Source: Pedobacter nyackensis
GTDB taxonomy: Bacteria; Bacteroidota; Bacteroidia; Sphingobacteriales; Sphingobacteriaceae
Length of the DNA: 64,000 nucleotides
Assembly (NCBI RefSeq): GCF_900176505.1
Contig: NZ_FWYB01000013.1
Coordinates: 1-64,000, forward strand
Direction: 5' to 3'
This document shows positions 43,150 to 51,591 of this stretch, piece by piece. Under the pieces are notes generated by a model. It was not told the DNA's origin and searched no databases. It worked only from the letters and a program-made list of their open reading frames with translations. Each line of letters opens with the position of its first letter. The stretch's first letter is position 1. The position numbers were made by a program, and so were the translations under genes.

Positions 43150-44793
43150 ATGTTAAAATCCCTCGACTTAAGCATCACCATCTTATATATCCTCGGCATT
43201 CTGGTTATAGGCCTTTGGGCAGGTATCAGCCACCGCCGTAAAAGCAAGGCCAACGCTGCCGGCGAATACTTCCTGGCCGGTAAAACATTAAAATGGCCAG
43301 CCATAGGCCTGGCGCTTTTTGCCACTAACATTTCAACCGTGCATTTGGTAAGTTTGGCACAAAGTGGCTTCGACAGCGGTTTACTGAATGGAAACTTTGA
43401 ATGGATGGCGGCGTTTACACTTATTCTGCTGGCCCTATTTTTTGTTCCTTTTTACATCAAATCCGGCGTAGCCACTTTACCTGATTTTCTGGAAAAACGA
43501 TATGATCGTTCCAGCCGAGACTGGCTGGCTGTAATCTCTGTAGTTTCGGCCATCATTATACACATTGCCTTCTCTATGCTGGCAGGAGGTATTGTCCTCA
43601 AAACCTTGTTTGGATTGAATATGTATGTAAGCATTATAGTAATATGCATCATAACTGCTATCTACACGATCATAGGCGGATTAAAAGCTGTAGTCGTAAC
43701 GGAGTCCATACAAACTGTAGTACTGCTGGCAGGGGCCTTTATTATCAGTTATGCGGCGTTCGACAAAATGGGCGGTTGGGACTCCATGACAGCAGTATTA
43801 AAGAGCAATGGCGAAATGGATAAATTATCCATGCTACGCCCGCATGGCGACAGTAGTGGAATGCCATGGTATAGCATACTATTAGGTTATCCTATATTGG
43901 GGATATGGTATTGGTGCGCCGACCAAACCATAGTGCAGCGCGTACTGGGTGCTAAAGATGAAAACCATGCCAGAGTAGGCCCTTTATTTTGCGGATTTAT
44001 AAAAATACTACCGGTATTTATCTTTGTTTTACCGGGTCTGTTTGCCTACACCCTTTCAAAAACAGGGCATCTGGACATCAGTAGTTTGGGATTGGATGAT
44101 AAAGGCCATGTAAATTCTAAAGGTATTTATACACTAATGATCACGCAGCTATTACCATCAGGCTTAGTCGGCGTACTAGTGGCTGCACTATTGTCCGGCT
44201 TAATGAGTCAGGTTTCGGGCGCCTTAAACTCCATCTCTACGATGGTGAGTTATGACATGTATCAACGATATCGCCCTACGGCGTCAGACAAACAACTGAT
44301 CCGTGTGGGAAAAATATCGGCAGGTATAGCCCTAATTTTTTCACTTGGCTTGCTGCCTCTGTTGAACAGATATGAAAGTATATTTAGTGGGATTAACGAC
44401 ATCATTGCCCATATTGCCCCTCCTATTACCTGTGTATTTTTACTAGGCGTATTCTGGAAAGGGGCCTCAGCGCCGTCAGCAAAGCTAACCCTATGGATTG
44501 GATCTGCACTGGGCGTTATTGTATTTGCAATTAATAAACTATATCCTGAATCATTTATCGGACATATTCCATTTATGATGATGGCCTTCTATCTATTCTG
44601 TGCCTGTGTAAGCATACAAGTATTTTTCTCTTACGTGTATCCAGTCCAACACACTGCAGAAAGTGCAGAACTTTATTGGAAATCCCCCTGGGAACCGCTA
44701 CAAGGCAAGGCATGGAGTGGCATTGGAAATTACAAATTTTTATCAGCCATGTTGTTAACGGTAACGGCCGTATTATACTACTTATTCAGATAA
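43150..44793 (+). CDS. Sodium:solute symporter (SSS), probably for fucose
   Basis: 547 aa, about 13 membrane helices. Sodium:glucose-type motifs: FLAGKTLKWPAIGLALFATNIST, ATLPDFLEKRYDRSSRDWLA, and LFFSLGLLPLLNRYESIFSG in the C-terminal half. Na+-coupled uptake of a sugar or sugar acid through the inner membrane. Position between fuconate dehydratase and a mutarotase argues for fucose or L-fuconate. Direct experimental specificity is unknown. Confidence 0.93.
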   Translation: MLKSLDLSITILYILGILVIGLWAGISHRRKSKANAAGEYFLAGKTLKWPAIGLALFATNISTVHLVSLAQSGFDSGLLNGNFEWMAAFTLILLALFFVPFYIKSGVATLPDFLEKRYDRSSRDWLAVISVVSAIIIHIAFSMLAGGIVLKTLFGLNMYVSIIVICIITAIYTIIGGLKAVVVTESIQTVVLLAGAFIISYAAFDKMGGWDSMTAVLKSNGEMDKLSMLRPHGDSSGMPWYSILLGYPILGIWYWCADQTIVQRVLGAKDENHARVGPLFCGFIKILPVFIFVLPGLFAYTLSKTGHLDISSLGLDDKGHVNSKGIYTLMITQLLPSGLVGVLVAALLSGLMSQVSGALNSISTMVSYDMYQRYRPTASDKQLIRVGKISAGIALIFSLGLLPLLNRYESIFSGINDIIAHIAPPITCVFLLGVFWKGASAPSAKLTLWIGSALGVIVFAINKLYPESFIGHIPFMMMAFYLFCACVSIQVFFSYVYPVQHTAESAELYWKSPWEPLQGKAWSGIGNYKFLSAMLLTVTAVLYYLFR

Positions 44794-44797
44794 CATA

Positions 44798-45214
44798 ATG
44801 AAAAGATACATGATCACAGGATTGCTTATAGCTGCGCTTTTTGCCGGATGCAAAGAGGAAATTAAACACACTCCAGTAAAACGATTTGGTTCGATCACCG
44901 GATTGAAGCCTGAAAAATTGGCTTATTATAAAGATCTTCATGCCAACGCATGGCCCTCTGTATTAAAAAAAATCAAGGAGTGTAACATCCAAAACTACTC
45001 CATTTACCTGCAAAAAATAGATAGCGCTTATTATCTTTTTAGCTATTTCGAGTATAAAGGACAGGATTTTGATGCGGATATGAAAAAGATGGCTGCAGAT
45101 CCGGAAACACAACGCTGGTGGAAAGAAACAGATCCATGTCAGCAACCCCTGCCTGAAGCAGTCGCAAAAAAAGAAACCTGGACTAATATGGAAGAAGTAT
45201 TTCATACCAATTAA
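44798..45214 (+). CDS. Lipoprotein L-fucose/L-rhamnose mutarotase
   Basis: 138 aa. The first 20 residues MKRYMITGLLIAALFAGC are a lipoprotein signal with C18, followed by KEEIKHTPVKRFGSITGLKPEKLAYYKDLHANAWPSVLKKI, the L-rhamnose mutarotase (RhaM/FucM) fold with conserved YYKDLHANAWP and RWWKETDPCQQPLP. It would speed anomer conversion of free fucose. Cytosolic RhaM-type enzymes are the norm; the lipid anchor puts this one in the periplasm, on the side where fucosidase products appear. Starts 4 bp after the symporter stop. Confidence 0.88.
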   Translation: MKRYMITGLLIAALFAGCKEEIKHTPVKRFGSITGLKPEKLAYYKDLHANAWPSVLKKIKECNIQNYSIYLQKIDSAYYLFSYFEYKGQDFDADMKKMAADPETQRWWKETDPCQQPLPEAVAKKETWTNMEEVFHTN

Positions 45215-45225
45215 CGCTCAATTCT

Positions 45226-45990
45226 ATGCAGTTATTAACAGATAAAATCATCTTCCTCACGGGAGGATCTATGGGGATTGGCCTTGAATGCGCCAAAGCA
45301 TATGCTAGAGAAGGTGCAATCGTTGTTGTAGCAGCACTACCCTGCAGTCCGATAGCCGAGGCAATAGATATTTTAGGTCCAAAGCATTTTGGTGTAGCAT
45401 GCGATGTATCAAAAGCCATTGATGTGGAACAAGCTATCCAAAAAACTATAGCCAAATATGGAAGAATAGATGCTATACATAACAATGCCGGCATTGCATC
45501 ACCATCAAAACCATTGGATCAAACCAGTGATGAGGAATGGGAACAATTGATGAATGTAAATTTAAGAAGCGTTTTATATACAGCTCGTTATGGATTAGAA
45601 GAACTTAGAAAAACCAATGGTTCTATTTTAAACACAAGTAGCCTGGTGGGCGATATAGGACAGGAAAACCATGCGGCATATGCGGCAACAAAAGGGGGAA
45701 TGAATGCATTGACCAAATCAATGGCCCTAGACTATGCTGCTGATAAAATACGGGTAAATGCAGTTATGCCTGCGGGGGTATGGACACCGATGTTGCGCAA
45801 ATGGAGTAAAGAACAACCCAGCCCGGTTTCTATTGAAAACTATCTGGATGAGATTCACCCTCTGGGATATTGCCCGGAGGGTGATGTCATTGCAGATGCT
45901 TGTGTTTTCTTACTATCTCATAAGGCCAGGTTCATTACCGGAACTACATTATCCGTTTCCGGCGGTGCTGAACTTGGGTATAGAAGGTAA
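45226..45990 (+). CDS. SDR dehydrogenase of the fucose unit
   Basis: 254 aa. NAD(P)-binding TGGSMGIGLECAKA, N in NNAGIASPS, catalytic S in NTSSLVGDIG and YxxxK in YAATKGGMNA. It could be L-fucose dehydrogenase (fucose to fuconolactone) or 2-keto-3-deoxy-L-fuconate dehydrogenase; sequence alone does not decide. The close operon position (11 bp after the mutarotase) supports one of these. The pathway still lacks a visible lactonase and the final hydrolase or aldolase. Confidence 0.87.
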   Translation: MQLLTDKIIFLTGGSMGIGLECAKAYAREGAIVVVAALPCSPIAEAIDILGPKHFGVACDVSKAIDVEQAIQKTIAKYGRIDAIHNNAGIASPSKPLDQTSDEEWEQLMNVNLRSVLYTARYGLEELRKTNGSILNTSSLVGDIGQENHAAYAATKGGMNALTKSMALDYAADKIRVNAVMPAGVWTPMLRKWSKEQPSPVSIENYLDEIHPLGYCPEGDVIADACVFLLSHKARFITGTTLSVSGGAELGYRR

Positions 45991-46018
45991 TCCTGTATAG
46001 GATGGCAAGGGTAAATAC

Positions 46019-46783
46019 TTACAAAAACATACCTCCTGAAGCTTCAATGCGTTGCGCATTAATCCATCTTGCATCCTCAGTACACAAAAAGGCTACTACA
46101 CCGCCGATATCATCAGGCAAACCAACTCTGCCTAAAGCAGTTTGGGAAGATAACACTGCATTCATCTGCTCATTATCACGCACTACACCGCCACCAAAAT
46201 CGGTCTCGATAGCCCCAGGAGCAATAATGTTCGACCTAATCCCTCTTGCGCCCAATTCTTTAGCCTGATATCTCGTTAAGGTTTCCATAGCACCTTTCAT
46301 AGCGGCATAAGCAGCATATCCAGGGATAGAGAAACGAGCCAAGCCTGAAGAAACGTTGATAATTCCACCGCCATCATTTAGAAATGGTAAGGCTTTTTGT
46401 GTCAAAAAGAATGGACCTTTAAATTGGATGTTAACCAGATTGTCAAATTGCTCATCAGTGGTTTCGGCGAAAGATGTATGAATACCTATACCTGCATTGT
46501 TGATTAAGAAATCAAATTTCTCAGCATTGAAAACTGATTTAAGAACGGATTCTACTGCTGTAAAAAATTCATGGAAAGTTTTCATATCAGCAACATTCAA
46601 TTGTAAAGCTGCTGCTTTAACACCAAGCTTCTCAATTTGCTTAACAGTATCTTCTGCTTCTTCCTTTTTTGATTGATAAGTTACGATGACATCAATCCCT
46701 TTGCCTGCGATTTTTAGTGCAGCGTTCCTTCCTAACCCACGGCTACCGCCAGTTACTAAGGCAATTTTATTTTGTGTTTCCAT
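46019..46783 (-). CDS. Short-chain dehydrogenase/reductase
   Basis: 254 aa. Classical SDR with TGGSRGLGRNAALK, NNAGIGIH, S in NVSSGLARFSIPGYAAYAAMK and a YxxxK motif. C-terminal DARWINAQRIEASGGMFL is the common FabG-like tail. Converges with the fucose-unit SDR; there is no clear functional link. The AraC gene 58 bp upstream on the same strand may regulate it. Confidence 0.9.
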   Translation of the reverse strand: METQNKIALVTGGSRGLGRNAALKIAGKGIDVIVTYQSKKEEAEDTVKQIEKLGVKAAALQLNVADMKTFHEFFTAVESVLKSVFNAEKFDFLINNAGIGIHTSFAETTDEQFDNLVNIQFKGPFFLTQKALPFLNDGGGIINVSSGLARFSIPGYAAYAAMKGAMETLTRYQAKELGARGIRSNIIAPGAIETDFGGGVVRDNEQMNAVLSSQTALGRVGLPDDIGGVVAFLCTEDARWINAQRIEASGGMFL

Positions 46784-46841
46784 TTTCTATTTATTGATGG
46801 GGCAAAGCTAGATGGAATCTACCCTAAAAAATGGTGACAGT

Positions 46842-47225
46842 TTAAGTTAATGACTTGAAATAATCTTCACGATACTGTTTTGGTGTCTGCCCTGAGAAAT
46901 GTTTAAAGAACTTTGTGAAGTTAGACGGATCATAGGTTAGTGTCCTGGCAACCTCAGAAATTTTCATATCACGGTTTTGTAACATAGATTTTGATATTTC
47001 TATAAGCCGTTCTTCTATGAAGTAGCACGGTGAATGTCCTGTCGCAGACTTGATTGTGTTGCTAAAGTGGGTTGGGTGAACATGAACCAGTTCCGCAAAA
47101 TCTCTAACTTCAAATATTTCTACAGCCCTTCCAGATCGAATATCATCAGCATGTTTATCAAGTGCGGTCAAAAAATCAGCAGCAATCTCTTGTCGGCGGC
47201 CAAAGAACTTCTGCGGAAGTTTCAT
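46842..47225 (-). CDS. Stand-alone AraC-type HTH protein
   Basis: 127 aa: only a helical N-terminus (FFGRRQEIAADFLTALDKHADD) and the AraC double HTH (FAELVHVHPTHFSNTIKSAT, VARTLTYDPSNFTKFFKHFSG). No sensing domain, so it is a minimal form. On the same strand as the PAS kinase at 47241 and the SDR at 46019. It may work with the kinase signal or regulate the SDR; both are inferences. Confidence 0.85.
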   Translation of the reverse strand: MKLPQKFFGRRQEIAADFLTALDKHADDIRSGRAVEIFEVRDFAELVHVHPTHFSNTIKSATGHSPCYFIEERLIEISKSMLQNRDMKISEVARTLTYDPSNFTKFFKHFSGQTPKQYREDYFKSLT

Positions 47226-47240
47226 AAAATGATATTTTTT

Positions 47241-49448
47241 CTACTCAGGTATTGTAAAATAAAAGGTCGTTCCAATACCTTCATCACTTTCCACCCATAG
47301 CTGCCCATGATGCTTTAATACAAAATCATAACAAAGGCTTAATCCTAAGCCTGTTCCTTTTTCTCCTGAAGTTCCATAGGTAGTATAATTAGAGTTCTTG
47401 TAAAAAAGCTCCGTTAACTTATCCTTAGGGATTCCCTGACCGGTATCTTTAATACAAAACTTAACTCCTTTATCATCACCCACAGCTTTAACGGTCACCA
47501 TCCCTCCAGCATTAGTAAATTTAACTGCATTGGAGAGCAGATTACGGATAATGGTCTCCAGCATGGCCGTATCTGCATGAAGTAAAAATTCTCCTTTAAC
47601 ACTTTGTACAATTTCAATATTTTTCTTGACCGCCATTGGCGAAATGGTTTGGATACATTTACCTATCAGATTTGACAGATCTTTTATCTCCACCGGGTTA
47701 AAACTTACTGCATTAAACTGCAATTTTGCCCAGGTCAATAAGTCTTCAAGCAAATTATTTGCATTAGAAAGTTCCCGCTTCATCATCGAAAGATAGCTGT
47801 GTACATCATCGGCTGAACTAGATTCGAAATCTGCTAAAGTAAGATCCAAAAGCTGTAGACTTCCCGATATTGGATTCCTCAAATCATGCCCGATAATAGA
47901 AAGCAGCTTATTTTTCTGTTCATTGGAAGCGGTTAATTCTGTATTTAAAGCTTTAAGTGCATTTTCATGAAACTTTCTTGTGGTTACATCCCTCATACTG
48001 CCTTCTGTTCCGGTAATAGCACCATTTTCAACAATCAATCTGGCATTCACGGATGCATAACGCAATTCTTCATTCTTGGTTTTTAACCGGACTTCAAAGT
48101 CAATCACAGAACCATTGATTCTGAGGTTCTCTATAATCCTTTCACGGTCCTGAGGATAGTAATAAAAGTTCGACACTGGTTTTCCTATAATCTCTTTACG
48201 ATGGTAACCCGAATGCTGCTCTATTGAAGGACTGATCTCCCTAACCAATCCCTCCTGATCAGTCTGGTAGAATACATCCTGAACATTCTCAAAAATAGTA
48301 CGGTATTTTTTCTCACTCAATACCAGATCATTTTCTATCTCCTTTCTTTTAGTAATGTCCTCTATCTGCGAAACATAATGTAAAGGGTGGCCTGAGCTAT
48401 CATAAAGCATAGTGGCGGCAATTACTACCCAGATAGGATCACCGTTTTTATGGATATATCTTTTTTCGAGTTTCTTCTCTCCAATTCTGGCTAATGCTAA
48501 ATCATTTAAAACATCAATGCTATTGGCCAGATCATCAGGGTGGGTAATGTCCTGTATACTCAGCTGTTTCATTTCCTCTTCTGAATAGCCAAGAATCTGA
48601 CACAGACTTTTATTCACTCTTTTCCATTGCCCTTCAGGGCTGATTAAAGCCATACCAATTAAAGAGTGTTCAAAGGCTTGCTTAAATTGCGCTTCACTTT
48701 GATAAAGCTCTTCCTCTAATTGCTTACGTTTTGTGATATTAAACGCGATGGCACCAACCATATCCCCTTCGCTTCCCGCATCCGGAAAAGGAAATTTATA
48801 AGTCTTATAATATTGTGGATGTCCATGCTCATCTCTGACAGTTTGATGAAACACTTTATTGTGCCCGAATTCCAGGACATCCATATTATTAAGCTGTCCA
48901 TCTCTGGCAATATCCAATCCGAATATTTCTTCGTTGCTCTTTCCGATAACATCTTTTGTGAGATGAAGCGTATCAAAAAAACACTTGTTGGCAAATTTTA
49001 AAATATCATTACTATCGGTAATCCAGCAAAGTCCGGGCAACTCATCCATAAACAACTGGAACCGTTTTTCATTAACGACCACAGTCCTTTTTCCGGTAAC
49101 ATCCTCACTGTACATCATCATTCCTCCAATTGCACCATCCTCTGCCAGCCAGTGCCGCACTTCCCATTTCAGCCACATCACTTCTCCGTCAGCACGCTCA
49201 AATTTATCTTCATCGCATTGTTGATCTACCCCTTGCAGGCAGGCATTATGTATTGTTTTCCATCGATCAGTAATTTCAGGAAAAATCTCATAGTGAGATT
49301 TCCCGATCAGTTCTTTATTTTCCAGACTATAAAAGCTAATCCATTTTTCAGACACAGCCAGGTAACGCATATGGATATCCGTAATAGCCATTGGCACCGG
49401 AGCAACAGCGATGATACTTTTTAAAGAATTAGGGAGATGATTCATCAT
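47241..49448 (-). CDS. Multi-PAS hybrid-type sensor histidine kinase
   Basis: About 735 aa from ATG 49448 (MMNHLPNSLKSIIAV) or 49445. Three or more PAS/PAC modules (e.g. VAPVPMAITDIHMRYLAVS, ELPGLCWITDSNDILKFANK, KQAFEHSLIGMALISPEGQW), then HisKA with IIGHDLRNPISG (H520) and HATPase with NLLSNAVKF, KDTGQGIPKD and GTGLGLSL. No membrane helix, so a cytoplasmic sensor. The 71 residues upstream of the chosen start overlap the DUF6629 promoter region and are non-homologous. No response regulator is adjacent. Confidence 0.92.
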   Translation of the reverse strand: MMNHLPNSLKSIIAVAPVPMAITDIHMRYLAVSEKWISFYSLENKELIGKSHYEIFPEITDRWKTIHNACLQGVDQQCDEDKFERADGEVMWLKWEVRHWLAEDGAIGGMMMYSEDVTGKRTVVVNEKRFQLFMDELPGLCWITDSNDILKFANKCFFDTLHLTKDVIGKSNEEIFGLDIARDGQLNNMDVLEFGHNKVFHQTVRDEHGHPQYYKTYKFPFPDAGSEGDMVGAIAFNITKRKQLEEELYQSEAQFKQAFEHSLIGMALISPEGQWKRVNKSLCQILGYSEEEMKQLSIQDITHPDDLANSIDVLNDLALARIGEKKLEKRYIHKNGDPIWVVIAATMLYDSSGHPLHYVSQIEDITKRKEIENDLVLSEKKYRTIFENVQDVFYQTDQEGLVREISPSIEQHSGYHRKEIIGKPVSNFYYYPQDRERIIENLRINGSVIDFEVRLKTKNEELRYASVNARLIVENGAITGTEGSMRDVTTRKFHENALKALNTELTASNEQKNKLLSIIGHDLRNPISGSLQLLDLTLADFESSSADDVHSYLSMMKRELSNANNLLEDLLTWAKLQFNAVSFNPVEIKDLSNLIGKCIQTISPMAVKKNIEIVQSVKGEFLLHADTAMLETIIRNLLSNAVKFTNAGGMVTVKAVGDDKGVKFCIKDTGQGIPKDKLTELFYKNSNYTTYGTSGEKGTGLGLSLCYDFVLKHHGQLWVESDEGIGTTFYFTIPE

Positions 49449-49602
49449 ATTTTTGGTAGAAAAGCAATCATTAAATTGCATTAGGAAACCAAATATACAA
49501 AAACCTTTTTTCCAATGAATTTCCAGCAATAGTAAACTTTTGTTACACCCGGGCGTTTCTTTACTACCTGATGAATTTTCCTCAGAGCTAAAGAAGTAGC
49601 TG

Positions 49603-50274
49603 ATGTGTTTTTCCGCTCCGGCGAGTTTTGTGGCAGGTGTCGGCCTGCTGTTGGTGGGCACGGTTGCGCTGGTTAAGGCAAAAACTTCTTCACAATATGT
49701 ACTGGCTTGTATTCCGATCCTTTTTGCGGTGCAACAAGTTATTGAGGGTCTGTTGTGGCTGGCACTTTCCCAGGCTGCCTATGCGCGGTGGAGTGACCTG
49801 GCAATGTACCTGTTTCTGGTCTTTGCCCAGATTGTCTGGCCCATATTGGTACCCTTGTCTATGCTGTTGTTCGAGAGAGATCCCCTTAGGAAGAAAATTT
49901 TGTTCTGCTTTTTTGGCGCAGGTGTACTGGCGGCGCTGTATCTGGGCTATTCACTATTGTACTTTGAGGCCTCGGCAAGAATAGAGGAACACCATATCAG
50001 ATATTCACTTGATTTCCCTTTTCAGAGCAAACTCCTCAGGGGCATCCCCTATATGCTGGCAACGGCCATTTCACCATTTGTTTCGAGTAACAAATGGCTC
50101 AGGCTCTTGGGCTGGGGGCTTGTGGTCTCCTATGTGTTCACGGCAATCATCTATATGGATTATCTTACTTCTGTATGGTGCTACTTCGGGGCGATCTTGA
50201 GTATGCTGATCCTTTTCATCATCTTAAAGCTGAATTCGGAAAATTTAAAAACTATGACCACCCCATATCCTTGA
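49603..50274 (+). CDS. DUF6629 membrane protein
   Basis: 223 aa, seven or so membrane helices starting MCFSAPASFVAGVGLLLVG, the DUF6629 signature (MCFSAxASF). Conserved DxxIYMDYLTSVWCYFGA near the C-terminus. The coding region is visibly richer in G and C than the neighbours (a 60-base count at 49621-49680 gives 37 G/C), and codon use differs. This suggests recent acquisition. Function unknown. Divergent from the PAS kinase. Confidence 0.82.
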   Translation: MCFSAPASFVAGVGLLLVGTVALVKAKTSSQYVLACIPILFAVQQVIEGLLWLALSQAAYARWSDLAMYLFLVFAQIVWPILVPLSMLLFERDPLRKKILFCFFGAGVLAALYLGYSLLYFEASARIEEHHIRYSLDFPFQSKLLRGIPYMLATAISPFVSSNKWLRLLGWGLVVSYVFTAIIYMDYLTSVWCYFGAILSMLILFIILKLNSENLKTMTTPYP

Positions 50275-50361
50275 CCTAAACAATAGGATTGTTCAGGCAC
50301 TTTTAAAACAGTAATTGTCTGCAACCTGTATATTTGATTATAGATATAATTTATTTCCTCT

Positions 50362-51444
50362 TTAAGGTACTAACAACCTGATACCACTTAAATCTGCTTT
50401 CCCATTTTTCAGAAATTCATAGGTCATCCGATCCGCTTGACAGTCAACAAAGCGGATTCGTTTCAAACTATTGTTCTTAAAGAATGTATTAATAAGCATT
50501 GCATTCTGAATTGTAACCCTGTTAAAGGCGCAATTTTCAAAATAACAGTCCTCCAATGTACCATCAAAAGCTATATCGTCAATCTGCATTCCAATAAAAG
50601 AAGTACGATTCCACGCAGCATTTGCGATCGTATTATCTACGAAGGCTCCAGATTTAAACCGCACACCGGTAAAATTGGAACCAGAGAAATCGCAGCCTTT
50701 AATATGGCTTTCTAAGAATTCAGCTTCCTCCAGTGAACAGTCCTTAAATAAATTATTAGCTAAGCTGGAACTCTGAATCTGGCAGCTGCTGAAGTCAGAA
50801 CTTGAAAAGTCACAACTATCAACGTGATTGCTTTTCAGAAGATTCGCTCCGCTAAAATTGGTACCGGAGAAATCGCAACCTTTGAGATAGCTCTTTGAAA
50901 ATTCAGCTTCTTTCAGTGAACAGTCCTTAAATAAATTGTTTACTAAGTTGGAACTCTGAATACGGCTCCTGCTGATGTCAGAATTCGAGAAGTCACAGCT
51001 TTCAACATTATTACTTTTTAGCAGAAGACCCGACATATCTGAACCGATAAACAGACAGTGCTTTATGTTTGATGAACTGAATTTGTCTTGCAGATTTTTC
51101 AACCCGGAAAAGTCAGCGTCAACCCAGTTTCCGCCTGACATATCCCAGTTAGGCTTTTTCTCCGGCTTTGCGGCGGGCAATTCAGCGGATCGTTTAGCCA
51201 ATGGCTCAAGAGCTGCAACCTCAGTTGCCTCAGTTTGGGAGCTTTCTGAAAAGTAGTTAAGATCAACACTCAGAATTTCCGCGAGACGGTTAAAAGTAGT
51301 GATATCTGGCATTGATTCTCCCCGTTCCCACTTTCCGACTGCCTGAGGGCTAATGAATAGCCGCTCGGCAAGCTGGGCCTGAGAGATATTTAGTTTCTTT
51401 CGTCCTTCGGCAATTTTACTGCCGATCATTTTAGTATTTAACAT
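50362..51444 (-). CDS. XRE repressor-like domain fused to pentapeptide repeats
   Basis: 360 aa. Residues 1-65: an XRE/Cro-type HTH (IGSKIAEGRKKLNISQAQLA, SPQAVGKWERGESMPDITTF). A linker rich in E, A and P (66-98) leads to pentapeptide repeats from about residue 100 to the end (CDFSG, ANLLK, NLFKD, CSLKE, AEFSK units). Two 61-residue copies are clearly duplicated (144-204 and 205-264). Pentapeptide proteins fold as a right-handed quadrilateral helix and some mimic DNA. A regulator that carries one is unusual. Divergent from the GDSL gene via an operator-rich gap. Confidence 0.87.
   Translation of the reverse strand: MLNTKMIGSKIAEGRKKLNISQAQLAERLFISPQAVGKWERGESMPDITTFNRLAEILSVDLNYFSESSQTEATEVAALEPLAKRSAELPAAKPEKKPNWDMSGGNWVDADFSGLKNLQDKFSSSNIKHCLFIGSDMSGLLLKSNNVESCDFSNSDISRSRIQSSNLVNNLFKDCSLKEAEFSKSYLKGCDFSGTNFSGANLLKSNHVDSCDFSSSDFSSCQIQSSSLANNLFKDCSLEEAEFLESHIKGCDFSGSNFTGVRFKSGAFVDNTIANAAWNRTSFIGMQIDDIAFDGTLEDCYFENCAFNRVTIQNAMLINTFFKNNSLKRIRFVDCQADRMTYEFLKNGKADLSGIRLLVP
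50650..51015 (-). repeat. Two tandem 183-bp coding repeats
   Basis: Within the pentapeptide region a 61-codon unit is tandemly repeated (51015-50833 and 50832-50650). The segments CAGTGAACAGTCCTTAAATA at 50731 and 50914 are exactly 183 bp apart. Protein copies read SNNVESCDFS and SNHVDSCDFS. Confidence 0.85.
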
Positions 51445-51517
51445 AAGTATCTTTTATTTATTTTTTCGATACAACAAAGGTATTTGGATGTACTTCCAGA
51501 ATCAAAAAGATACAAAA

Positions 51518-51569
51518 ACTTATAGTTGTATTCACGCTACTTATGGTTGTTATTGACAACTATGAGTAG
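51518..51569. promoter_or_regulatory. Repeated half-sites upstream of the XRE-pentapeptide gene
   Basis: Consensus ACTyATrGTTGT occurs at 51518-51529, 51539-51550 and inverted at 51556-51567. The first two are exactly 21 bp apart (two helix turns); the second and third form an imperfect palindrome (CTACTTATGGTTGT / ACAACTATGAGTAG, 12 of 14 positions). Position between the XRE gene and the GDSL gene fits autoregulation by the XRE protein. Confidence 0.7.
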
Positions 51570-51591
51570 CATAAATAGAATTTCCGTCATT

